This document shows, one piece after another, positions 1-9,510 of a stretch of 54,167 nt of DNA (position 1 is the first letter of the stretch; each line of letters begins with the position of its first letter). Under the pieces are notes generated by a model. That model saw only the letters and a list, made by a program, of their open reading frames with translations. It had not been told where the DNA came from and made no database searches. Origin of the DNA: Bacteroidota bacterium (GTDB lineage: Bacteria; Bacteroidota; Bacteroidia; Flavobacteriales; Weeksellaceae); assembly GCA_023399595.1 (NCBI GenBank), contig JAEWOR010000016.1, positions 1 through 54,167 of the forward strand, given 5' to 3'. The position numbers were made by a program, and so were the translations under genes.

Positions 1-140
1 GGGTTAGGTAAGGGGGTATAGGGGGTTGTGCAACGGGCTAAAGGCCGTTCCGAAAAGGGGGGTAGGGGCTTCCGAAGGGTCTCGAGCCCCTTGCAAAGAA
101 CCTAGAGGGACTTATACAAGGGGGTAAAGGGGGCTGTAAT
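1..140. other. G-rich non-coding stretch
   Basis: I see no convincing coding sequence on either strand here. The stretch is rich in G runs (for example at 11-15, 20-24, 57-62 and 65-68) and clearly more G+C rich than the genes around it. Small inverted repeats are visible, such as GGGGCT at 65-70 with AGCCCC at 85-90. A GTAGG head at 62-66 resembles the head of the repeat family described at 141-236 and 9511-10342. It could be the decayed remains of such repeats or the 3' flank of a gene lying left of the window. Confidence 0.4.
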
Positions 141-236
141 TGTAGGCATCTCCTTCAAAAGGGGGCTGTAATTGTAGGCATCTCCTTCAAAAGGGGGAGG
201 TGATTGTAGGCATCTCCTTCAAAAGGAGATGCAAAA
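141..236. repeat. Three tandem 32-bp repeats with a GTAGG head
   Basis: Three copies start at 141, 173 and 205, each opening TGTAGGCATCTCCTTCAAAA. The third forms a perfect 10-bp stem (210-219 with 223-232, loop CAA). The first two have lost the right arm, which is replaced by a G run. The flanking letters ATTGTAGG are shared with the palindromes next to the RAYT gene at 9593-10096, so these are probably relatives of that REP-like family. The remaining bases to 359 hold nothing else I recognise. Confidence 0.6.
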
Positions 237-359
237 TGTTTTACATTGTCGTGCAAAAAATTATTCAACAGCATAAATCCTCTCACACAAATACCAAAAA
301 AATAAAATCGACAACAATAAATTAGTGGGAGAATGCATCGTTCTACAATCTAAAATCTT

Positions 360-367
360 TACCTTTG
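360..367 (+). promoter_or_regulatory. Probable glnS promoter, -7 element
   Basis: TACCTTTG matches the Bacteroidota -7 consensus TAnnTTTG and ends 19 bases before the glnS start codon. No clear -33 TTTG is visible at the expected distance. Confidence 0.55.
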
Positions 368-386
368 CATATCAATTGATAAAGGA

Positions 387-2060
387 ATGGAAGAAGAAAA
401 GAAACCCCTCAATTTTATTGAACAAATTATAGAAGAAGATTTAGCTAACGGTTTGAAAAAAGATCAAATCCGTTTTCGTTTTCCTCCTGAACCCAACGGT
501 TACCTGCATATTGGTCACACAAAAGCCATTTGCATCAACTTTGGTTTGGGCGAAAAATATGGTGCTCCTGTCAACCTTCGTTTCGACGATACCAACCCCG
601 AAAAAGAAGAACAGGAATTCGTAGATTCTATAAAAAAAGATGTTGAGTGGCTAGGTTTTAAATGGGATAAAGAGTTGTATGCTTCGGATTATTTCCAACA
701 ACTTTACGATTGGGCTGTGCAAATGATTAAAGAAGGAAAAGCTTATGTAGATGAACAACCTTCGGAAGTAATTACAGAACAAAGAAAAAATCCTACGGAA
801 GATGGTGTAGAATCGCCTTTCAGAAACCGTCCTATTGAAGAATCTCTTTCTTTATTCGAAAAGATGAAAAATGGAGAGTTTGAAAGTGGATCTATGTCGC
901 TTCGTGCAAAAATAGACATGACTTCTCCTAACATGAACATGAGAGATCCTGTTATGTACAGAATTTTGAACAAACCTCACCATAGAACAGGAACTGCTTG
1001 GAAGATTTATCCAATGTACGACTGGGCGCATGGTGAATCCGACTATTTGGAGCAGGTTTCTCACTCGTTGTGTTCTTTGGAATTCGAAAACCACAGACCG
1101 CTTTATAATTGGTATTTAGAGCAAGTTCGTGATGAAAATAAAGTAGCTCCTAAGCAAAGAGAATTCGCAAGAATGAACGTTGCTTACATGATTACTTCTA
1201 AAAGAAAGCTTCAAAGATTGGTTGCAGAAGGTGTTGTTACGGGTTGGGATGACCCTAGAATGCCTACCGTTTCTGGTTTAAGAAGAAAAGGTTATACTGC
1301 TAAGGCAATCCGTAATTTTATTGATAGAGTGGGAGTTGCAAAAAGAGAAAACCTAATTGAAATTCAGTTGTTAGAATTCTTTGTGCGTGAAGATTTGAAT
1401 AAAAAATCTAAGCGTGTGATGGTGGTTGTAGATCCTGTAAAATTGGTGATTGAAAACTATCCTGATGATCAAGAAGAATGGCTGGAAACAGAAAACAACC
1501 CTGAAGAAGAAAACGCTGGAACTCGTGAAGTGCCTTTCTCTAGAGAGATTTACATCGAAAGAGAAGACTTTAAAGAGGAAGCCAATAATAAATTTTTCCG
1601 TTTAAAATTAGGCGGCGAAGTTCGTTTGAAATCTGCATACATCATTAAAGCTGAGCGTGTAGAAAAAGATGAAAATGGTGAAATTACTACTATTTATGCT
1701 ACTTATGACGAAAAATCAAAATCGGGAAGTGGTACTGAAGAAAGCTTGAGAAAAGTGAAAGGAACTTTACATTGGGTGTCCGCCAAACATGCGATGCCTG
1801 TGGAGGTGAGAAATTATAATCACCTATTTACTGTAGAGCAACCCGATGCTGAAAAAGATACCGACTTCTTAGAATTTGTAAACCCTGAATCTTTGGTAAA
1901 AGTAAATGGTTTTGCTGAGCCTGCATTAAAAGATGTTGAAGTTGGTGAACCTTTACAGTTCCAAAGGATTGGTTATTTTACCAAAGATCAAGACTCTAAT
2001 AATGAGAAGTTGGTTTTTAACAGAACCGTTACCCTGAAAGATTCTTATAAACCAGAATAA
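387..2060 (+). CDS. glnS: Glutaminyl-tRNA synthetase
   Basis: Charges tRNA-Gln with glutamine in the cytoplasm. This is a class I aminoacyl-tRNA synthetase: the HIGH signature lies at residues 41-44 within PPEPNGYLHIGH, and the second ATP-binding motif is TSKRK at 270-274 (MSKRK in E. coli GlnS). The Rossmann catalytic core fills roughly residues 28-330 and the C-terminal beta-barrel anticodon-binding region follows. The 557-residue length fits the bacterial family (about 550). A direct GlnRS means Gln-tRNA can be made without the GatCAB transamidation route. The start is supported by a TAnnTTTG box shortly upstream. A hairpin terminator at 2091-2118 suggests a single-gene transcript. GlnRS and GluRS are related, but the HIGH context and the C-terminal half are GlnRS-like. 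Confidence 0.97.
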   Translation: MEEEKKPLNFIEQIIEEDLANGLKKDQIRFRFPPEPNGYLHIGHTKAICINFGLGEKYGAPVNLRFDDTNPEKEEQEFVDSIKKDVEWLGFKWDKELYASDYFQQLYDWAVQMIKEGKAYVDEQPSEVITEQRKNPTEDGVESPFRNRPIEESLSLFEKMKNGEFESGSMSLRAKIDMTSPNMNMRDPVMYRILNKPHHRTGTAWKIYPMYDWAHGESDYLEQVSHSLCSLEFENHRPLYNWYLEQVRDENKVAPKQREFARMNVAYMITSKRKLQRLVAEGVVTGWDDPRMPTVSGLRRKGYTAKAIRNFIDRVGVAKRENLIEIQLLEFFVREDLNKKSKRVMVVVDPVKLVIENYPDDQEEWLETENNPEEENAGTREVPFSREIYIEREDFKEEANNKFFRLKLGGEVRLKSAYIIKAERVEKDENGEITTIYATYDEKSKSGSGTEESLRKVKGTLHWVSAKHAMPVEVRNYNHLFTVEQPDAEKDTDFLEFVNPESLVKVNGFAEPALKDVEVGEPLQFQRIGYFTKDQDSNNEKLVFNRTVTLKDSYKPE

Positions 2061-2090
2061 TCGTTTTTCGATTTTCTGTAATATATTATA

Positions 2091-2118
2091 AACAGGGCTT
2101 TTAAAGTCCTGTTTTTTT
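2091..2118 (+). terminator. Rho-independent terminator after glnS
   Basis: The stem AACAGGGCTT / AAGTCCTGTT (one G-T pair) with a 3-nt loop is followed by a run of seven T. It lies 31 bases after the glnS stop. The rest of the gap to 2320 shows nothing I recognise. Confidence 0.8.
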
Positions 2119-2320
2119 GGTTTAGGATAAAAGCTTTCAACGCAGAGTCGTAAAAGTTTTTGATTTTGAAATAAAAAGAAAGGTGCAAGGATTTTATTAG
2201 AATTTTAAATCAGAGGTTTTCTTTCCGCCTTATTTAGAAATGTTTAAGTGAAAAAAACTGCACCTTAGCGTTCAAAAACATAAAATTTAAAAAAGCATTT
2301 CGCATCAAAAAAATAAAAAA

Positions 2321-3541
2321 ATGAAACTATTTAAAAACTATGCAGCTTCCTTTCAAGGGCTTTCGCAAGAAAGTTGGATGTTGGCATTGGTAATGCTTAT
2401 CAACCGTTCTGGCTCTATGGTTTTACCATTTTTGGGCGTTTATATGACGGATTATTTGAAGTTTAGCATTAAAGATGCGGGTCTTGTCCTTAGTTTTTTC
2501 GGGATAGGTTCGCTTATTGGTTCTTGGCTGGGAGGTTGGATAACCGATAAAATAGGAGAATATAAAGTTCAGAGTTTCAGTTTATTTTTAAGTGTTCCAC
2601 TCTTTTGCATGATTCCACTTTTTAAGTCAGAAGCTGGTTTAGCGATGATTATTTTGTTGCAAAGTATTGTGAGTGAGGCTTTCCGACCTGCTAACTCGGT
2701 GGCTATCACCAAATATGCAAAACAAGAAAACATCACCCGAGCTTTTTCTCTCAACAGAATGGCCGTGAATTTAGGATTTTCTATTGGTCCTGCTTTAGGA
2801 GGGATTTTATCTGCTATTTCTTATGAGTTTTTATTTTTCTGCAATGCAGGAGGAGCTTTATTGGCGGGATTAACTTACGTTTGGTTTTTCAGAAAGAGAA
2901 ATAAACTGGCTTCTTTAAGAGCAAAAGTCAACAAGAAAAACGCAGAAATAACCACCGTGTCAGAGCGAAGTCCGTACAAGGATTATCAGTTTTTGGTGTA
3001 CACATTTATCTGTTTATTGTTTTCCATTTGTTTCTTCCAATTGTTCAGTACGCTTACTATTTTTTATAAAGAAGAAGCCCATTTAAGTCAAGAAACAATA
3101 GGTTATATTTTGGGATATAGCGGTATTATTATTGTGTTTTTGGAGATGTTTTTAGTTCAAGTTTCCGAGAAATATTTTTCTTTGGCGAGCACCATGTTTT
3201 GGGGGACTTTAATGTGTGGAATCGCCTATACTATTTTAGGATTTAACCATTCTATTATTGTTTTATTATTGTCCATGACGTTTTTATCGGTGGGAGAAAT
3301 TTGGGCGTTACCTTTTATGGCGACAATTACGGCGTTGCGATCTGGAGAAAACAATAAAGGAGCGTATATGGGACTCAATGGAATGGCTTTTTCAGCAGCA
3401 TTTATTATAACGCCTTACTTAGGAACTTTATTTGTTGAGCATTTTGGTTTTACATCATTGTGGTTAACAACAGGAGTTATCATGACTATTGCGGCAGTTT
3501 CATTCTATTTTGTAATCCCTTGGATGTTGAAGAAGAATTAG
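2321..3541 (+). CDS. MFS family transporter
   Basis: A 406-residue integral membrane protein with about 12 hydrophobic segments in two halves, separated by a basic cytoplasmic loop near residues 190-225 (RKRNKLASLRAKVNKKN). The motif GGWITDKIGEYKVQ at about 71-84 matches the major facilitator loop 2-3 signature (GxLaDrxGrrkvl). Such proteins move small solutes or drugs by proton-coupled transport. The sequence does not reveal the substrate, so drug export is only a guess. The gene stands alone between the glnS terminator and a heptamer repeat array. Its stop codon abuts that array. No promoter box was recognised upstream. Confidence 0.85.
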   Translation: MKLFKNYAASFQGLSQESWMLALVMLINRSGSMVLPFLGVYMTDYLKFSIKDAGLVLSFFGIGSLIGSWLGGWITDKIGEYKVQSFSLFLSVPLFCMIPLFKSEAGLAMIILLQSIVSEAFRPANSVAITKYAKQENITRAFSLNRMAVNLGFSIGPALGGILSAISYEFLFFCNAGGALLAGLTYVWFFRKRNKLASLRAKVNKKNAEITTVSERSPYKDYQFLVYTFICLLFSICFFQLFSTLTIFYKEEAHLSQETIGYILGYSGIIIVFLEMFLVQVSEKYFSLASTMFWGTLMCGIAYTILGFNHSIIVLLLSMTFLSVGEIWALPFMATITALRSGENNKGAYMGLNGMAFSAAFIITPYLGTLFVEHFGFTSLWLTTGVIMTIAAVSFYFVIPWMLKKN

Positions 3542-3645
3542 TTATTGGTTGTTATTTTTTAGTTGTTGGTTTTTAGTTCTTAGCTCTTGATTCTTGACTC
3601 TTGGTTCTTGGTTCTTGATTCTTGGTTCTTGATTCTAAGTTATAA
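3541..3645. repeat. Degenerate heptanucleotide array, 15 units
   Basis: From 3541 the sequence reads in register as 7-base units such as GTTATTG, GTTGTTG, GTTCTTA, GCTCTTG, ATTCTTG and GTTCTTG. The core pattern is NNTCTTG. It sits between the MFS gene and the polA promoter. Its reverse complement resembles the array inside polA (4607-4683). Two further CTAAAGT heptamers follow near 3657-3670. Confidence 0.75.
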
Positions 3646-3700
3646 ATTAATTTGGCCTAAAGTCTAAAGTCTAATCCACAATTTCTAACCTCTATTTTCC

Positions 3701-3708
3701 TATCTTTG
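3701..3708 (+). promoter_or_regulatory. polA promoter, -7 element touching the start codon
   Basis: TATCTTTG is an exact TAnnTTTG box only four bases before the polA ATG at 3713. Transcription would be expected to begin at or next to the ATG, which predicts a leaderless or near-leaderless mRNA. Confidence 0.6.
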
Positions 3709-3712
3709 TTGT

Positions 3713-6559
3713 ATGACAGGTACAGCAGACAAAAGACTTTTTCTCATCGATGCGTATGCGATGATTTTTCGTGGTTATTATGCGTTAATTCGTAATCCGC
3801 GTCTTACTTCTAAAGGTTTAGATACTTCCGCAATTTTTGGTTTTACCAACTCATTAATAGAGCTTATCCGTAGAGAAAAACCTACCCATTTAGCCGTAGT
3901 TTTCGATGTGGGGAGAGCCAATATCCGTACCGATGATTATGCAGATTACAAAGCCAACAGAAGCGAAACTCCTGAAGCCATAAAAATTGCTGTTCCTTAT
4001 ATTCATCGTATTTTGGAAGCCATGCATATTCCTATTTTGGGGGTTGAAGGCTATGAAGCAGATGATGTTATTGGAACCTTGTCTTGCAAAGCAGAAAAAG
4101 AAGGCTATACCACTTTTATGGTAACTCCTGATAAAGATTTTGCTCAATTGGTGACGGATAAGGTGAAAATCTACAAACCCGCTTCAAAAGGTGGAGAGGT
4201 AGAAATTTTAGGGGTTGATGAAGTGAAAGCTAAGTATGAAATTCAAGATCCTAAACAGGTAATTGATTTCCTTGCAATGATGGGTGATGCCGTAGATAAT
4301 ATTCCTGGATTGGAAGGCGTAGGTGAAAAAACCGCCATGAAATTCCTGAAAGAATATGGTTCCATAGAAAATCTTTTAGCCAATACAGCCAATTTGAAAG
4401 GTAAGATGAAAGAAAAGGTGGAAGCCAGTGCCGAAAGGGGAATTCTATCTAAAAAATTGGCCACTATTATTTGCGATGTTCCTATTGAATTTCATCAAGA
4501 ACACTACGATTTAGAAACTCCAGATTTCGAAAAAGTAAAAGAAGTTTTTGAGGAAATAGAATTTAGAAGGCTGTACGAGAATTTGTACCGAGCTTTTAGT
4601 TCTGATAACCAAGAACCAAATGTCAAGAACCAAGACGAACCACAACCAACAACTGAAAACTCGAAACCCGAAATCCGAAACTCACCTCACGGAACCCAAC
4701 TCGATTTGTTCGCCAACTTTGAGGAATTGGATCATGCAACATCTTCAAAATCGACTATTGAATCTAATGACCATTTGTATCAATATGTAAATAATCCCAA
4801 AGCTCAGCGAATTTTGGTGGATAATTTACTCAAGCAAAAAGCAGTTTGTTTTGATACCGAAACCACTTCACTCAACGAGATGGAAGCCGAATTGGTGGGA
4901 ATGAGTTTTTCATACAGAAAAGGTTTGTCTTATTATATTCCCGTTTCCGAAAATAAAGAGGAAGCCCAAGCAACATTGGAGATTTTTAAGCCATTTTTTG
5001 AGAAAGAAGAGGTGTTGAAAATTGCTCACAACTTAAAATTCGACTATAAAGTTTTAAAATGTCATGGCGTAGAAATTAAAGGTAATAGGTTCGATACCAT
5101 GATTGCACATTATCTTTTGAATCCGGACGGAAGACACGGAATGGATTATCTTTCGGAAGTTTATCTCAATTATATTCCTGTTTCCATTGAAACTATTATT
5201 GGGAAAAAAGGCAAGAAACAGGGCAATTTCCGAGATGCCGATTTGGTAACGCAAACCAATTACGCTGCCGAAGATGCCGATGTAACCTATCAATTATACG
5301 AACTTTTTGCTCCTCAATTGAAGAAAGAAGGTTTGGAAGATTTGTTCTACAAAGTGGAAATGCCACTGATGGAAGTTTTAGCGAAAATGGAATTAGAAGG
5401 CGTTTCTTTGGATGAAAACTGGCTGAAAAAAGAATCTGTTGATTTAGAAAACGATTTAAAGGATTTAGAAACCAAAATTTTTGAACTTTCGGGTGAAGAA
5501 TTTAATATGAATTCTCCTCGTCAATTAGGTGAAATTTTATTTGAAAAATTGAAACTCGATCCTAAAGCCAAGAAAACAAAAACGGGACAGTATGCTACTT
5601 CCGAAGATGTTTTGCAAAAATTGGTTTCTAAACACGATATCATTAAATATATTTTAGAATACAGAACTTATCAAAAATTAAAATCTACTTACGTTGACGC
5701 TTTGCCTTCTCAAATTGAGAAAACAGATAATAGAGTTCATACCAATTTCTCGCAAACTACGGCTGCAACAGGGCGTTTAGCTTCTGTAAATCCGAACTTG
5801 CAGAACATCCCCATCCGAACGGTAAGAGGACAACAAATTCGTGGTGCTTTTGTGGCGGGAGAAGGCAATAAAATAATTTCTGCCGATTATTCACAGATTG
5901 AACTGCGTTTAATTGCTGAAATTTCTGGGGAAGAAAACATGATTAAAGCTTTTCAAAATGGCGAAGATATTCACGCTTCTACGGCAGCAAAATTATTTAA
6001 AATTCCGATTGAAGAAGTTACCAAAACGCAGAGAAGTCAGGCTAAAACAGTGAACTTCGGGATTATTTACGGTCAAGGTGCTTTTGCATTGGCGGAACAA
6101 ACTGGTTTGTCGAGAACGGAGGCCAAACAACTCATCGATTCTTATTACGCTACTTATCCTATCTTAAAGGAATTTATGGCGGAACAAGTTCAAAAAGCCC
6201 GTCAGTTGGGTTATGTAGAAACTGTTTTAGGTAGAAAACGTCATTTGAAAGATATTAATTCCAACAATTTTGTGGTTCGTGCGCATGCGGAAAGAAATGC
6301 TGTAAATGCACCAATTCAGGGGAGTGCAGCGGATATTATTAAGCTGGCAATGATAAAAATTGACAATCAATTAGACAGTCAGAATTTAGAAACCAAAATG
6401 CTTTTGCAGGTGCATGACGAATTGTTATTTGAAGCGCCAATTGCGGAGGTGGAAACCGCATCAAAACTCATTAAAACCGAAATGGAATCCGCTTTTGATA
6501 CCAAAGTTCCTTTATTGGTGGAAGTTGGAGTAGGAAATAACTGGCTGGAAGCGCATTAA
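3713..6559 (+). CDS. polA: DNA polymerase I
   Basis: A repair and Okazaki-fragment-processing polymerase with all three activities apparent. The 5'-3' nuclease domain covers residues 1-290 (LFLIDAYAMIFRGYYAL at the start, acidic YEADDVIGT cluster). The 3'-5' proofreading domain covers about 365-530 with intact FDTET (D381, E383). The polymerase domain is about 540-948: TATGRLASVNPNLQN, motif A ADYSQIELR (D725), motif B RSQAKTVNFGIIYG, motif C VHDE (D902). Length 948 is slightly above E. coli PolA (928). The linker between the nuclease and proofreading domains (about 299-325, rich in N, E, P, Q) is encoded by a degenerate heptamer array. The start is fixed by conservation: LFLIDAYA follows within eight residues. 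The next gene begins 40 bases downstream and may be co-transcribed. Confidence 0.97.
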   Translation: MTGTADKRLFLIDAYAMIFRGYYALIRNPRLTSKGLDTSAIFGFTNSLIELIRREKPTHLAVVFDVGRANIRTDDYADYKANRSETPEAIKIAVPYIHRILEAMHIPILGVEGYEADDVIGTLSCKAEKEGYTTFMVTPDKDFAQLVTDKVKIYKPASKGGEVEILGVDEVKAKYEIQDPKQVIDFLAMMGDAVDNIPGLEGVGEKTAMKFLKEYGSIENLLANTANLKGKMKEKVEASAERGILSKKLATIICDVPIEFHQEHYDLETPDFEKVKEVFEEIEFRRLYENLYRAFSSDNQEPNVKNQDEPQPTTENSKPEIRNSPHGTQLDLFANFEELDHATSSKSTIESNDHLYQYVNNPKAQRILVDNLLKQKAVCFDTETTSLNEMEAELVGMSFSYRKGLSYYIPVSENKEEAQATLEIFKPFFEKEEVLKIAHNLKFDYKVLKCHGVEIKGNRFDTMIAHYLLNPDGRHGMDYLSEVYLNYIPVSIETIIGKKGKKQGNFRDADLVTQTNYAAEDADVTYQLYELFAPQLKKEGLEDLFYKVEMPLMEVLAKMELEGVSLDENWLKKESVDLENDLKDLETKIFELSGEEFNMNSPRQLGEILFEKLKLDPKAKKTKTGQYATSEDVLQKLVSKHDIIKYILEYRTYQKLKSTYVDALPSQIEKTDNRVHTNFSQTTAATGRLASVNPNLQNIPIRTVRGQQIRGAFVAGEGNKIISADYSQIELRLIAEISGEENMIKAFQNGEDIHASTAAKLFKIPIEEVTKTQRSQAKTVNFGIIYGQGAFALAEQTGLSRTEAKQLIDSYYATYPILKEFMAEQVQKARQLGYVETVLGRKRHLKDINSNNFVVRAHAERNAVNAPIQGSAADIIKLAMIKIDNQLDSQNLETKMLLQVHDELLFEAPIAEVETASKLIKTEMESAFDTKVPLLVEVGVGNNWLEAH
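4607..4683. repeat. Heptanucleotide array inside polA
   Basis: Eleven 7-base units in register (AACCAAG, AACCAAA, TGTCAAG, AACCAAG, ACGAACC, ACAACCA, ACAACTG and so on) encode the polar linker of DNA polymerase I. The units are the reverse complement in style of the array at 3541-3645. A change of one unit would shift the reading frame; only multiples of three are frame-neutral. Confidence 0.7.
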
Positions 6560-6599
6560 TAAGGTGATTTGAGAATGTGGGTAGTTTAAGTTTTAATTT

Positions 6600-9494
6600 T
6601 TGGATCTACTAAAAGATCTTATAATAACAGAAAAAGTGCACAAAATACAACAACATACAGATAAAAATGGTTACAATTATTCTATCGTAACCAATGATGA
6701 AAATGGAGTAAGAATTTACAAATTAAAAAATGGACTGGAGATTTTTTTAGCCCAAAATTTTGATGCTCCAAGAATTCAAACTTATATTCCTGTAAGAACG
6801 GGAAGCAATAATGATCCTTCGGATAATACGGGATTGTCTCATTATTTAGAGCATATGATGTTCAAAGGAACATCAAAATTGGGAACTTTAGATTGGGAAA
6901 AAGAGAAAAATTTCCTTAATCAAATTGAAGATTTATACGAACAGCATAAAGCAGAACAAAACCCAGACAAAAAGAAAGAAATCTATAAAAAAATAGACGA
7001 GGTTTCTCAAGAGGCTAGCAAATTTGCTATTGCAAACGAATATGACAAGGCTATTTCTTCTTTGGGAACAACGGGAACAAATGCTCATACTTGGTTAGAT
7101 GAAACGGTTTATAAAAATAATATTCCGAATAACGAGCTTGAAAAATGGCTTCAAATTGAAAAAGAACGCTTCTCTGAGCTTGTTTTAAGGCTTTTTCACA
7201 CGGAATTGGAATCTGTTTACGAAGAATTTAATCGTGCTCAAGATAACGATGGACGTTTGGTGAACTATGCTTTAATGGAACTTCTTTTCCCGAAACATCC
7301 CAATGGACAACAAACCACTTTAGGAAAAGCGGAGCATCTTAAAAATCCTTCTATGAAGGCTATTTATAAGTATTTCGCAGATTTTTATGTTCCTAATAAT
7401 TATGCATTGGTCTTGGTTGGGGATTTAGATTTTGAAGAAACAGTTTTGCTTATTGATCAATATTTTGGAAAATTCCAGTTTAAAGAACTTGCTCCAAAAA
7501 CTCCAGTTATTGAGGAACCTCCAACTCAAATTGTAAAAAAAGTAGTTAAAAGTCCAACTATTGCAAGAGTTCAGTTGGCTTGGCGTACAGATTCTTATGG
7601 TTCTAGAGAAAGTATGTTAGCGGATATTGTTGCCAATATTTTGAGCAATAGAGGAGAGGCTGGACTGATGGATTTAAACATCAATCAAACTCAAAGAGCA
7701 CTTTACTCCAACGCTTTTTCTGTGGGTTTTAGAGAGTATGGTTATTTCTCTTCTGTAATTGTTCCGAAAGAAAATCAAACTTTAGATGAAGGAGTTGAGA
7801 TGGTTTTAGAACAAATTGATCTGGTTAAAAAAGGTGATTTTCCAGATTGGTTAATTGAAGCTGTTGTGAATGATTTTAAAATTCAAAGGTTAAAAGCTTT
7901 GGAAACAGCAGACGGATTGGCGACAAATCTTTATGATGTGTACATTAAAAAAAGAACTTGGGATGAGGAGTTGAATGAAATGGATGAGTATGCTAAAGTG
8001 ACCAAACAAGAAGTGATGGATTTTGCTCAAAACTTCTTTAAAGACAATTATGTTGCGGTGTACAAAGAAAAGGGTGCTAATGAAAATTTAATACGAGTAG
8101 AAAACCCAGGAATTACTCCTATTCAACTGAATAGAGATGTGCAATCTGAGTATTTAACGGCGTTCATGAATCAGGAAGGTGTTTCTGAAATTCAACCAGA
8201 ATTTATTGATTATTCTCAGGCTATAGAAACTCAAAACTTAAAAGATAAAAAAATAAGTTTTGTAAAAAATAAATACAATGATCTCGCTCAAGTGCATTAT
8301 ATTTTCCCTTTTGGAGGAGATAACGATAAAGAATTGGCGCTTTCTACGCAAGTTTTACAGTATTTAGGAACTTCTAAATATTCCCCTGAAGAGTTGAGAC
8401 AAGAGTTTTTTAAAATTGGAATTTCTAATGATTTTAAAACTTCTCAAGATCAATTATTGATTTCTCTTACTGGTTTAGAAGAAAATATTGAAAAAGGAAT
8501 TGCTTTGCTACAACATTGGCTGGAAGACGTTCAACCCAATCATGAAGCTTACGAAAACTTCGTTCAAACCATTCTAGAAAGTCGTGATGCTGGTAAAAAA
8601 GATAAAACCAGAATTATGAATATGCTTACTTATTATGCTAAATATGGGGCAGTTTCAAGATATACGGATGTTATTTCTAAAAAGCGTTTGGAAGAGATTA
8701 ATGTGGAAGAACTGATGCTTAAAATGAAAAACTTATTTCATTTTAATTATCAAATTTTCTTTTACGGAAAAGACTTTAAAAATTTCTCAAACTATATAAA
8801 TAAGTTTATTACTGAAGCAAAAGATAAACCTTCAGAACCAAAAAAATACCCTGAACCCGATACAGGGGGTAAAGTTTTTTTCACTTCTTATGATATGGTG
8901 CAAGTGGAAATGAGCAAAGTAGGAAAGGGAAAAAATGTAAATATTGCCGATTTTGGAAAGATAAATGTTTTTAATGAATATTTTGGGAGAGGTTTGTCAT
9001 CCATCGTTTTCCAGGAAATGAGAGAAGCAAAATCTTTAGCGTATTCTACGTATGTTTCTTACCAAGCGAATGTTGAACTTCAGCATCCCGATTATGTGCA
9101 GACTTATATTGGTACGCAACCCGATAAATTGAATATCGCTGTAGAAACTTTGACAGATTTAATGAAAAATTTGCCGCAAATCCCATTGCAATTTGAAAAT
9201 GCAAAGAATATGGTTCTTAAACAAATTGCGAGTACCAGAATTACAAGAACCAACATTTTTTTCAATACTTTAAAACTGGAAAAACTTGGGATTAACTATG
9301 ATTATAGAAAAGATATTTATCAGGAAATCCAGAATTTAAAACTGAAAGACTTGGTAGAATTTTATAACTCGAATGTACAACCATTACACTACAATACAGC
9401 AATTATTGGAAAAAAAGAAAATTTAGATTTAGCAGCAGTTTCTAAAATGGGAACGCTAAAAGAATTAGAATTAGAGGAGATTTTTGGGTATTAA
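6600..9494 (+). CDS. M16 family zinc metallopeptidase (pitrilysin/insulinase-like)
   Basis: A large two-lobed peptidase. The inverted zinc motif HYLEH (H81, E84, H85) is intact. The downstream glutamate ligand is probably in ELESVYEEFNR near residue 208, about 120 residues later; a charged, coiled-coil-like insertion at 95-150 accounts for the long gap. The second half (about 540-964) looks like the inactive M16 C-terminal repeats. No signal peptide is apparent, so a cytoplasmic site is likely. The start is TTG; an in-frame stop lies two codons upstream and no early in-frame ATG exists. A GTG near 6636 is an alternative. The gene follows polA by 40 bases. The substrate cannot be predicted. 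Confidence 0.88.
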   Translation: MDLLKDLIITEKVHKIQQHTDKNGYNYSIVTNDENGVRIYKLKNGLEIFLAQNFDAPRIQTYIPVRTGSNNDPSDNTGLSHYLEHMMFKGTSKLGTLDWEKEKNFLNQIEDLYEQHKAEQNPDKKKEIYKKIDEVSQEASKFAIANEYDKAISSLGTTGTNAHTWLDETVYKNNIPNNELEKWLQIEKERFSELVLRLFHTELESVYEEFNRAQDNDGRLVNYALMELLFPKHPNGQQTTLGKAEHLKNPSMKAIYKYFADFYVPNNYALVLVGDLDFEETVLLIDQYFGKFQFKELAPKTPVIEEPPTQIVKKVVKSPTIARVQLAWRTDSYGSRESMLADIVANILSNRGEAGLMDLNINQTQRALYSNAFSVGFREYGYFSSVIVPKENQTLDEGVEMVLEQIDLVKKGDFPDWLIEAVVNDFKIQRLKALETADGLATNLYDVYIKKRTWDEELNEMDEYAKVTKQEVMDFAQNFFKDNYVAVYKEKGANENLIRVENPGITPIQLNRDVQSEYLTAFMNQEGVSEIQPEFIDYSQAIETQNLKDKKISFVKNKYNDLAQVHYIFPFGGDNDKELALSTQVLQYLGTSKYSPEELRQEFFKIGISNDFKTSQDQLLISLTGLEENIEKGIALLQHWLEDVQPNHEAYENFVQTILESRDAGKKDKTRIMNMLTYYAKYGAVSRYTDVISKKRLEEINVEELMLKMKNLFHFNYQIFFYGKDFKNFSNYINKFITEAKDKPSEPKKYPEPDTGGKVFFTSYDMVQVEMSKVGKGKNVNIADFGKINVFNEYFGRGLSSIVFQEMREAKSLAYSTYVSYQANVELQHPDYVQTYIGTQPDKLNIAVETLTDLMKNLPQIPLQFENAKNMVLKQIASTRITRTNIFFNTLKLEKLGINYDYRKDIYQEIQNLKLKDLVEFYNSNVQPLHYNTAIIGKKENLDLAAVSKMGTLKELELEEIFGY

Positions 9495-9510
9495 TTTTAA
9501 TAAATAAATT

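Noticed and set aside
141..236. A CRISPR array made of the 32-bp repeats
   Set aside because: The units are directly contiguous without unique spacers, and no cas genes are present.
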